NCBI GenBank assembly: GCA_009779265.1
Contig: WREP01000001.1
Span: forward strand, 62,001-126,000
Length of the DNA: 64,000 nucleotides
Direction: 5' to 3'
Origin: Betaproteobacteria bacterium
GTDB taxonomy: Bacteria; Pseudomonadota; Gammaproteobacteria; Burkholderiales; Rhodocyclaceae
The notes beneath the pieces were generated by a model. The model worked only from the letters and a program-made list of their open reading frames with translations. It searched no databases and was not told where the DNA came from. Below are positions 57,742 to 64,000 of the stretch, piece after piece (the first letter of the stretch is position 1; the number at the start of each line of letters is the position of its first letter). Both the position numbers and the translations under genes were made by a program.

Positions 57742-59055
57742 TTACTGCGCGGGCCTTGCCGTCGCGCCCGCGCCGCCGCGTGGGCTGCCTGCACCGCCCT
57801 CGCGTCCGCCCTTGCGCGTGCCGCCGCCGGTCATCGCCTTGACCGCTTCTTCCCGGCTGACCGGCTCGATTTGCGCGCCTTCGCGCAATTTGTCGGTACC
57901 GTCGACAACCACCTGCTCGCCCGGTTGCAAGCCGGATTCGATGATGGTGCGCTCGCTTTCGCCCGGCCCGATGCTCACCGGACGCATGCTGACCGTCTTG
58001 TCGGCGTTCGCCACATAGACGAAGGTGCCGGGCGCGCCGCGCAGGACGGCGGCGCTCGGGGCCACGACCGCGTCGCGGCGCAGGTCGAGTTGCAGGCGGA
58101 CGGCGACGAATTGGTTGGGGAACAGCCGCGCATCGTCATTGGCGAATTCGGCCTTGAGCTTGACCGTGCCGGTCGCCGGGTCGATCTGGTTGTCGACGGT
58201 AAGCACCTTGCCGCGCGCCACTGGGCGCTTGCTGTCCGGCGCCAGCGCGTGCACGGCCAGACCGGCGCCGCCGTCGGGCAAGCGCAAGAGCGCCGTCAAC
58301 TGGCCCTGCGGCAAGGAAAAGACGACGTCGATGGGCTGCACCTGGGTGATGACGACCAGACCGTTGGCATCCGAGGCGTGCACCATGTTGCCGACATCGA
58401 CCTGACGCAGGCCGAGCTTGCCACCCACCGGCGCGGTGACGCGGGAATAGGTCAGTTGCAGTTGGGCGCTGTCGATTGCCGCCTGATCGGTTTTCACCGC
58501 GCCCTCGTATTGCCGCACCAGCGCCTCCTGGGCATCGAGTTGCTGGCGCGTGGCCGAATCCTGTTCGACCAAGGTGCGGTAACGTTCCAGATCCTGTTGG
58601 GCGTTGAGCAGCAGAGCGCGGTCGCGCGCCATCTGGCCTTCGGCCTGCGCCAGTTGCACTTGAAATGGCCGCGGGTCGATCTCGGCCAGCAGGTCGCCGG
58701 CCTTGACCGTTTGCCCCTCGCGGAACAGGAGGCGCATCAACTGGCCGTCGACGCGCGGCCGCACCGTCACCGTGCTGCGCGCCGTGACGGTGCCGATGGC
58801 ATCGAGATAGACCGGCATATCGGCTTTTTCCACCGGCGCGACGATGACCGGCTGCGGTCGGTCCATGCCCCCGCCGCGCTGCCCGCCGCCACTGCCTCCG
58901 GGCGGTCTGGCCGCGCCGGCAGTCGCCGGTTCCTGTGGCCCGGGCTTCATCACTAGCCACACGCCGCCGCCCGCAAGGGCCAGCAGCAAAACCCAGACGA
59001 ACGGGCGACGATAAAAGGGTTGGGCCTTGGCGGCGGCGGAAAGCTCGGAAGACAT
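57742..59055 (-). CDS. RND efflux periplasmic adaptor (MdtA-like)
   Basis: The 437-residue membrane-fusion protein has an N-terminal anchor (FVWVLLLALAGGGVWLVM) and a Gly-rich linker. The lipoyl/hairpin region has IGTVTARSTVTVRPRVDGQLMRLLFREGQTVKAGDLLAEIDPRPF. Beta-barrel segments follow, with a Gly/Arg-rich C-terminal tail. First gene of the minus-strand mdtA-mdtB-[TA]-mdtC-oprM-like operon. Confidence 0.93.
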   Translation of the reverse strand: MSSELSAAAKAQPFYRRPFVWVLLLALAGGGVWLVMKPGPQEPATAGAARPPGGSGGGQRGGGMDRPQPVIVAPVEKADMPVYLDAIGTVTARSTVTVRPRVDGQLMRLLFREGQTVKAGDLLAEIDPRPFQVQLAQAEGQMARDRALLLNAQQDLERYRTLVEQDSATRQQLDAQEALVRQYEGAVKTDQAAIDSAQLQLTYSRVTAPVGGKLGLRQVDVGNMVHASDANGLVVITQVQPIDVVFSLPQGQLTALLRLPDGGAGLAVHALAPDSKRPVARGKVLTVDNQIDPATGTVKLKAEFANDDARLFPNQFVAVRLQLDLRRDAVVAPSAAVLRGAPGTFVYVANADKTVSMRPVSIGPGESERTIIESGLQPGEQVVVDGTDKLREGAQIEPVSREEAVKAMTGGGTRKGGREGGAGSPRGGAGATARPAQ

Positions 59056-59270
59056 GTCAGATGACCAGTGAGAGCAAGGAAGGGCCGGGCCACGTAAAAC
59101 GGTTCACCAGCAGCGCCAGGAAAGCCTCGGCTTGAAAGCCGCCATGAATATCACGGGTCGGCCCGGTTGTACAATTTCAGATTGTTTCCGGCTGTAACAC
59201 GATTGATGCCGCACCGCATTCGCCGCCCGGCGATTAGCGGCGCGCTAACTTCAACGAACCGCCGCCCGCT

Positions 59271-59708
59271 TCAGGTCGAGCCGCCTTTCAACATAGCCCG
59301 AAGTTCGCGCAATTGCCGCTGTTCCTGGCGGCGCTTGCCGGCATCGCGGGCGATGGCGACAGAGCCGATGGCCTGGCCAGCGGCGTCGGCGATGACGGCA
59401 AAGCTCATTTCGACATAGATGTTGCCGCCGTCGGCGGTCAGCGCCTTGGTCATGGTCGCCCGGCCGGCGAGCCGCGTAACGCCCGTCTGCATGGCGCGCT
59501 CGAAGCCCGCCCAGTGCGGATCGCGCAGATTTTCCGGAATAATCAGGTCGAGACTCTGGCCGAGCACGGCGTCCGGCGCATGGCCGAACAGCGCGGCGGC
59601 AGCGGCGTTCCAGCGGACGATGCGGCCCTGGCGGTCACAATAAATCAGGGCATCGGCCATCTGCTCCAGGCACAGGCGGTCGATATCGGGCGGGCTGCTG
59701 ACGTTCAT
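59271..59708 (-). CDS. single PAS-domain protein
   Basis: The 145-residue protein is essentially one PAS domain (LEQMADALIYCDRQGRIVRWNAAAAALFGHAPDAVLGQSLDLIIPENLRDPHWAGFERAMQTG) with a short C-terminal helix (RRQEQRQLRELRAML). No kinase or cyclase output is attached, so it may sense a ligand or redox state and act on a partner. Upstream of mdtA on the same strand, 215 bp away. Confidence 0.85.
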   Translation of the reverse strand: MNVSSPPDIDRLCLEQMADALIYCDRQGRIVRWNAAAAALFGHAPDAVLGQSLDLIIPENLRDPHWAGFERAMQTGVTRLAGRATMTKALTADGGNIYVEMSFAVIADAAGQAIGSVAIARDAGKRRQEQRQLRELRAMLKGGST

Positions 59709-59825
59709 GCTGACCTCCGTGATTTGGGCAAAGCAGCGTCATTATCCGTCAAACCTTCGCCAACGAATCCGCCTTCGCCGCGACAGCAGGGCAGTCGCAT
59801 GAATGCCGTTGTCGTTGCCGGCAAC

Positions 59826-59940
59826 CCCTCCCCGCCCCTCCCCTGCTTCGCAAGGGAGGGAGAAAACCGGCGCGCGCTGCAAGCTTAGCCCCCTCCCTTG
59901 CGGGCGAAGCCCGGAGGGGAGGGTCGGGGAGGGGTGGGTT
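59826..59940. repeat. GC-rich paired palindrome (R4)
   Basis: CCCCTCCCCGCCCCTCCCCTGCTTCGCAAGGGAGGGAG...CTCCCTTGCGGGCGAAGCCCGGAGGGGAGGGTCGGGGAGGGG. Same family and orientation as R5 at 60867-60991; the two flank the enoyl-CoA hydratase gene. The 339-bp gap 59709-60047 shows nothing else. Confidence 0.85.
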
Positions 59941-60047
59941 TTATGGCGTCAGCATTCATGTGATTACCTTCGCCGTGACAGCGAACAAAACCCGGCTGCG
60001 GCGTTAAGATAGCCGCCCCAGTACTCATCACGCATTTGGAGATAGTC

Positions 60048-60821
60048 ATGAGCGAGTTCGTCCTCAGCGAAACCATCGGCAAGGTCGGCCTGATCCGCCT
60101 CAACCGCCCGCAAGCCCTGAATGCCCTCAACGCCGAGGTGATGGCCGGCATCGCCGCCGCCGTCGATGCCTTCGAGGCCGACGCCAATATCGGCTGCATC
60201 GTCCTCACCGGCAGCGAAAAAGCCTTCGCCGCTGGCGCCGATATCGGCGCGATGAAGGATTACGACTACATGCACGCCTACCAGAATGACTTCATCACCA
60301 ACGGCTGGGAACGCATCAAGAGCGCCCGCAAGCCGGTAATCGCCGCCGTCGCCGGCTTCGCCCTGGGCGGCGGCTGCGAACTGGCGATGATGTGCGACAT
60401 GATTTTCGCCGCCGACACGGCCAAATTCGGCCAGCCGGAAATCCGCCTCGGCACCATGCCCGGTCTCGGCGGTTCGCAGCGCCTGCCGCGTGCCATCGGC
60501 AAGGCCAAGGCCATGGACATGTGCCTGACGGCACGCATGATGGATGCTGCCGAGGCGGAAAAAGCCGGCCTCGTCGCCCGCGTCATTCCTGCCGATCAAT
60601 TGCTCGACGAAACCCTGAAAGCCGCCGCCACCATCGCCGATTTTTCGCTGCCGGTGGCGATGATGATTAAGGAATCGGTCAATCGCGCCTACGAGTCGTC
60701 GCTGAACGAGGGCCTGCTGTTCGAGCGCCGCGTCTTCCACGCCACCTTCGCGCTGGAAGACCAGAAGGAAGGCATGGCCGCCTTCATCGAGAAGCGCAAG
60801 GCGGCTTTCAAGAACCGCTGA
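60048..60821 (+). CDS. enoyl-CoA hydratase
   Basis: The 257-residue crotonase has the oxyanion segments [13 protein letters not shown] and [18 protein letters not shown]. The two catalytic Glu positions lie in GGGCELAM and [20 protein letters not shown]. It hydrates enoyl-CoA in beta-oxidation. I start at the second ATG (60048), the normal [11 protein letters not shown]-like N-terminus. It stands alone, flanked by R4 and R5. Confidence 0.93.
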   Translation: MSEFVLSETIGKVGLIRLNRPQALNALNAEVMAGIAAAVDAFEADANIGCIVLTGSEKAFAAGADIGAMKDYDYMHAYQNDFITNGWERIKSARKPVIAAVAGFALGGGCELAMMCDMIFAADTAKFGQPEIRLGTMPGLGGSQRLPRAIGKAKAMDMCLTARMMDAAEAEKAGLVARVIPADQLLDETLKAAATIADFSLPVAMMIKESVNRAYESSLNEGLLFERRVFHATFALEDQKEGMAAFIEKRKAAFKNR

Positions 60822-60866
60822 GGCGGTTCGGAAGTCCTCTTGAAAATGTCACGTACGGCAAGAAAC

Positions 60867-60991
60867 ACCCCTCCCCGACCCTCCCCTGCGCTTGCGGCGC
60901 AAGGGAGGGAGAAAAACCGCGGCGCACGCAAGCTGCTGGCTTTACTCCCTCCCTTTAGGGCGAAGCCCGAAGGGGAGGGTTGGGGAGGGGT
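60867..60991. repeat. GC-rich paired palindrome (R5)
   Basis: CCCCTCCCCGACCCTCCCCTGCGCTTGCGGCGCAAGGGAGGGAG...CTCCCTCCCTTTAGGGCGAAGCCCGAAGGGGAGGGTTGGGGAGGGG. A direct-orientation relative of R4. Confidence 0.85.
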
Positions 60992-61014
60992 ATCCTGAAT
61001 TTCACTCAAGGTTT

Positions 61015-61617
61015 TCAAAACCGCCAGCCGAAGCGCTTGAGCAATTCGCCGGTTTCGCACAGCGGCAGACCCATGACGCCGCTGTAACTGCCGGCGAGAT
61101 GCTCGACGAACAGCCCGGCGCGGCCCTGGATGCCGTAGGCGCCGGCCTTGTCCATCGGCTCGCCGCTCATCACGTAACGGCGGATTTCTTCCTCGGCGAG
61201 CGCGCGAAAACGCACTTCGCTGACCGACAGCATGTATTCGGTGCGTCCCAGGTGGGTCACGGCGACGCCGGTCAGCACGCGGTGGCTTTGTCCCGAAAGC
61301 TGGCGCAGGATGTCGGCGGCGGCGTCGGCATCGGCGGGTTTGCCGATGACCCGCCCGGCAAATTCGAGCGCCGTGTCGGCGGCCAGCACGGGCCGGGAGG
61401 GCAGACGCCGCTCGGTGACGATGCGCAGGCCGTTCTCCGCCTTGCTTCGGGTGATGCGCTCGACGTAGGCGGAGGGATCCTCGCCGCCGCTGGGCGTTTC
61501 GTCGATTCCGTCGTCGCCTCGCGTGCCCTCGCGGAAGATCAGGGTCTCGAAGAGGACGCCGATCTGGCTGAGCAATTCACGCCGGCGCGGGCTACGGGAA
61601 GCGAGATAAAGGCGCAT
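61015..61617 (-). CDS. maf: Maf-family nucleoside triphosphate pyrophosphatase
   Basis: The 200-residue protein has LYLASRSPRRRELLSQIG, SKAENGL, VLAADTALEFAGRVIGKPADADAA, and GAYGIQGRAG...GSYSGVMGLPL. It hydrolyses non-canonical or dTTP/UTP-type nucleotides. It lies 3' of rlmH in the conserved nadD-rsfS-rlmH-maf order. Confidence 0.93.
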   Translation of the reverse strand: MRLYLASRSPRRRELLSQIGVLFETLIFREGTRGDDGIDETPSGGEDPSAYVERITRSKAENGLRIVTERRLPSRPVLAADTALEFAGRVIGKPADADAAADILRQLSGQSHRVLTGVAVTHLGRTEYMLSVSEVRFRALAEEEIRRYVMSGEPMDKAGAYGIQGRAGLFVEHLAGSYSGVMGLPLCETGELLKRFGWRF

Positions 61618-61657
61618 GGACGCGTAGTGTAGCGGCAGCTTCGCACTTTGTCTCTAT

Positions 61658-62128
61658 TCAACCTTCGCGGTGATAAGGATGGTTTTTCAGCACGCTGACG
61701 GCGCGGTACAACTGTTCGCACAGCAGGAGGCGCGCCAGACCGTGCGGCAGGGTCAGACTGGACAGGCGCAGGCGGTCGTCGGCCTGCCGTTTCAACTCCT
61801 CGTCGAGGCCGTCGGCGCCGCCGATCAGCAAGGCCACATCACGCCCGTCGCGCATCCAGTTTTCGAGCCGACGGGCCAGTTCGAGCGTGGTCAGATCGTC
61901 GCCCTTCTCGTCGAGTACGACGATGCGGCAATGCGCCGGCAGGGCCTCGCGGATGCGTTGTTTCTCGGCGGCCAGCAGTTGTTCGCGCTTTTTCGCGCCG
62001 CGCGGCTCGGGCTTGATCTCGGCGACGGTAAGCGGCAATTCGCGCGGCATGCGGCGCAGGTACTCGGCGCAGGCGGCATCGACCCAGGCTGGCTGGCGAT
62101 GGCCGACGGCCAGCACGCTTAACTTCAT
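61658..62128 (-). CDS. rlmH: 23S rRNA pseudouridine(1915)-N3 methyltransferase
   Basis: The 156-residue SPOUT methyltransferase starts [28 protein letters not shown]. It ends with the trefoil-knot motif [58 protein letters not shown] use ATG 62128, which overlaps the rsfS stop. Methylates pseudouridine 1915 in 70S ribosomes. Confidence 0.95.
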   Translation of the reverse strand: MKLSVLAVGHRQPAWVDAACAEYLRRMPRELPLTVAEIKPEPRGAKKREQLLAAEKQRIREALPAHCRIVVLDEKGDDLTTLELARRLENWMRDGRDVALLIGGADGLDEELKRQADDRLRLSSLTLPHGLARLLLCEQLYRAVSVLKNHPYHREG

Positions 62129-62490
62129 CCGGCGGCAGCCTGCTCCGCCGCCTTGAGGAAGCGGGCCGGCGTCGTCTGCCACAATTCCTCAAGGTTGTAG
62201 TAGCGGCGCACCGCCGGCTGCATGACATGCACCACGATGTCGCCGAGATCAACCAGCACCCATTCGCCGGCCTCCTCGCCCTCGGTGGATAGCACCTCGG
62301 CGCCGGCCTCGCGCACCTTGTCCTGGACGTTGCGGGCAAGCGCCTTGACCTGGCGGTTGGAATCGCCGCTGGCGATAACCAGGCGCTCGAACATGGCGGT
62401 GAGTTTGCTGGTGTTGATGACTTCAATGTCCTTGCCCTTGATGTCTTCGAGGGCGTTGACGACGATTTTTTGCAGTTTGCGGGTATCCAT
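62125..62490 (-). CDS. rsfS: ribosome silencing factor RsfS
   Basis: The 121-residue protein has [46 protein letters not shown] and [30 protein letters not shown]. It binds uL14 on the 50S subunit and blocks subunit joining in stationary phase. It overlaps both neighbours by 1-4 nt. Confidence 0.95.
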   Translation of the reverse strand: MDTRKLQKIVVNALEDIKGKDIEVINTSKLTAMFERLVIASGDSNRQVKALARNVQDKVREAGAEVLSTEGEEAGEWVLVDLGDIVVHVMQPAVRRYYNLEELWQTTPARFLKAAEQAAAG

Positions 62491-63179
62491 CAGGAATTTC
62501 GGTAAAGAGAATACGTTTGAATATAGTCGAGCACCGCGTCCGGCAGCAAGTAGCGGGCCGAACGGCCAGTCGCCCGCAAGTGGCGGATTTGCGTGGCGGA
62601 AATGGCCAACTGGGTCATGGCAAAGCTGACGATGTTACCAGCGGGCGCCGCCCGCAGCGCCGCAACGTCGCTTTGATGGCGGGCAGCGAATTCCGCCCGC
62701 AATGCCGGCGGCAAGGCCTCAGTGGCGACGGGAAAGCCGGGGCGGTGCGAGACGGCGATGTGGGCGAGGGCAAACAACTCACGCCAGCGCAGCCAGCCTT
62801 CCAACCCGGCGAAGGCATCGGCGCCGAGCAGCAGCACCAGCGGCAGATCGCCGCCCAGTTCGGCGCGCAGGCGTTGCAGCGTCGGCACCGTGTAGCTTGG
62901 CGCCGCCGCCTCGACTTCGGCGGCATCGACGAAAAAGGCGGGATTGCCGGCGATGGCGAGGCGCACCATGGCCAGCCGCCGTTCGCCTGCGGCCCCCGGT
63001 TCTTCCCGGTGCGCCGGCTGACCGGCGGGAATCCAGCGCACGCCACCGAGCGCCAATTGCGCGATGGCTTCCTCGGCCAGACGCAGATGACCGAAATGCA
63101 CGGGATCGAAAGTCCCGCCGAAAAGGCCGAGCGGCTCAGGCAATTTCGGAAATGCCGAAAATGTCGCGATAGCTGACAT
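62490..63179 (-). CDS. nadD: nicotinate-nucleotide adenylyltransferase
   Basis: The 229-residue nucleotidyltransferase has GLFGGTFDPVHFGHLRLAEEA (ATP-binding GGTFDPxHxGH) and QLAISATQIRHLRATGRSARYLLPDAVLDYI. It forms NaAD in NAD synthesis. Its first ~15 codons overlap the 3' end of the upstream membrane-protein gene by 44 nt; a start nearer PLGLFGG is not available as ATG. Confidence 0.93.
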   Translation of the reverse strand: MSAIATFSAFPKLPEPLGLFGGTFDPVHFGHLRLAEEAIAQLALGGVRWIPAGQPAHREEPGAAGERRLAMVRLAIAGNPAFFVDAAEVEAAAPSYTVPTLQRLRAELGGDLPLVLLLGADAFAGLEGWLRWRELFALAHIAVSHRPGFPVATEALPPALRAEFAARHQSDVAALRAAPAGNIVSFAMTQLAISATQIRHLRATGRSARYLLPDAVLDYIQTYSLYRNS

Positions 63180-63936
63180 AGAAACTGGTAAAAATCACCG
63201 GCGCCACGACCAGCCCCATGAACACGGCCAGTAGCGAGCCAACGAAGCTGGCGACGACGGGAAAGAGGGCGAGCAAAAAGCCGAGCAGAATACCGGGCAG
63301 GATGCCGACGAAGAGCATGAGCGCCGCGCCGTAGGCAAGGAAAGCCCGCCAGTTGAGCCAGCAGGCAATGAAGCTGAAAAACAGCGCCTTGCCCAGCGGC
63401 TGGCGGTGCCAGGCGGCAAGCACCGGAGCAAACCACCAGGCCATCAGCACCGGCGTCGCCATGACCGCCACGAACAGCCCGGACAGCGTGAAATCGGCAT
63501 CCTTCAGGGCCGCTTCCCGCTCGGCGCGGTTGGCGGCCAGCAGGTAGCGCAGCAGATCGCCGCCGTCGATGAGCGTGGACAAGCCCAGGATGCCCAGCGT
63601 CACCAGCAGGTAGAGCATGCCGAGCGCCAACAGGGTGCGCGTGTTCTCGCGCAGCCCGCCGACCAGCGTCTGGATGCCGGCCATCTGACCATGCTCGACA
63701 TTGCGCGCCGCCTGCATCAGGCCGACCGAGAGGCCGGGCATGAGCAGCGCGGCGGCAACGACGCCGATCACCGGCAAGACGTTGAGAAAAGCCATGGTGA
63801 GCAGGTAGATCAGCACCAGCAACGCCAGCAGCAGCGGATTGCGGCGAAAGATGGCATAGGCGGCGGTCAGCCAGCGCCAGCCTTGGGCGGAAGATATGGT
63901 TTGGGCGCGCAAATCAGGCTCCAACGAAAATGTCAC
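63136..63936 (-). CDS. BPSS1780-family membrane protein
   Basis: The 266-residue polytopic protein (about six hydrophobic helices) has AQGWRWLTAAYAIFRRNPLLLALLVLIYLL and the C-terminal VIFTSFYVSYRDIFGISE, typical of the betaproteobacterial BPSS1780 family. GTG start at 63936 overlaps the preceding gene. Function unknown; it commonly neighbours nadD. Confidence 0.83.
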   Translation of the reverse strand: MTFSLEPDLRAQTISSAQGWRWLTAAYAIFRRNPLLLALLVLIYLLTMAFLNVLPVIGVVAAALLMPGLSVGLMQAARNVEHGQMAGIQTLVGGLRENTRTLLALGMLYLLVTLGILGLSTLIDGGDLLRYLLAANRAEREAALKDADFTLSGLFVAVMATPVLMAWWFAPVLAAWHRQPLGKALFFSFIACWLNWRAFLAYGAALMLFVGILPGILLGFLLALFPVVASFVGSLLAVFMGLVVAPVIFTSFYVSYRDIFGISEIA

Positions 63937-64000
63937 GGTAAGAAGCGTATACCGCGCCGGAAAGTACCGGCAACAGGAGCAGCAGGCCGAGGCCGAGCAG
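63914..64000 (-). CDS. 3' end of a second BPSS1780-like membrane protein, cut by window edge
   Basis: The visible frame encodes LLGLGLLLLLPVLSGAVYASYRDIFVGA and stops at 63914. The YASYRDIF ending matches the end of the next gene (YVSYRDIF), so this is probably a tandem paralogue. It overlaps the downstream gene start by 23 nt. Confidence 0.75.
   Translation of the reverse strand: MLGLGLLLLLPVLSGAVYASYRDIFVGA

Overview
The window reads as a GC-rich chromosome segment of a betaproteobacterium, most likely Rhodocyclales (Dechloromonas/Azonexus/Accumulibacter-like). The basis is gene content and order: metX-metW, gatCAB divergent from mreBCD-mrdA-rodA-rlpA, ubiU-ubiV-ubiT, class I phaC, rapZ, and nadD-rsfS-rlmH-maf next to BPSS1780-type membrane proteins. 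I see no tRNA or rRNA gene, no CRISPR array and no integrase or transposase.

Left part (1-35.8 kb) is housekeeping. dcd is divergent from metX-metW, which sits behind a SAM-II riboswitch candidate and an intrinsic terminator. Then come an AmpG-like transporter, a yqjD/yqjE/yqjK-like trio, an exonuclease III gene with an in-frame TGA, pyrE, gatCAB, the complete rod-shape/elongasome operon, ubiUVT (O2-independent ubiquinone synthesis, with an FNR-type box), phaC with a metallo-hydrolase, a GNAT/carbonic anhydrase fusion, thiolase/EamA/acyl-CoA dehydrogenase, a LOG-family gene, an M20 amidohydrolase, rapZ, a NusG-II/Gx transporter pair, ubiX and a Lon-substrate-binding-domain (LON) gene.

Middle part (35.6-48.4 kb) is an accessory island that starts exactly at the 3' end of the LON gene. 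That 3' end recurs twice downstream (112 and 141 bp, no indels), bounding a J-domain gene segment (now frameshifted) and an AbiE-type toxin-antitoxin pair. Beyond the third copy lies a divergent cluster: WYL regulator, DUF7666-like octapeptide-repeat protein and PcfJ-like protein on the minus strand; a tandem AAA+ ATPase and two UDG-superfamily-like proteins on the plus strand. The island ends with two reduced genes, an FtsK-gamma-only protein and a DnaA AAA+-domain-only protein, which share a duplicated leader and N-terminus. This is the best candidate region for undescribed biology.

Right part (48.4-64 kb) is a minus-strand mdtA-mdtB-mdtC-oprM-like efflux operon carrying a HigBA-like toxin-antitoxin pair between its two RND pumps, then a PAS protein, enoyl-CoA hydratase, and the conserved maf/rlmH/rsfS/nadD block. 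Several families of GC-rich palindromic intergenic repeats punctuate the window. Two of them abut or form the 5' end of genes (Gx transporter, oprM).
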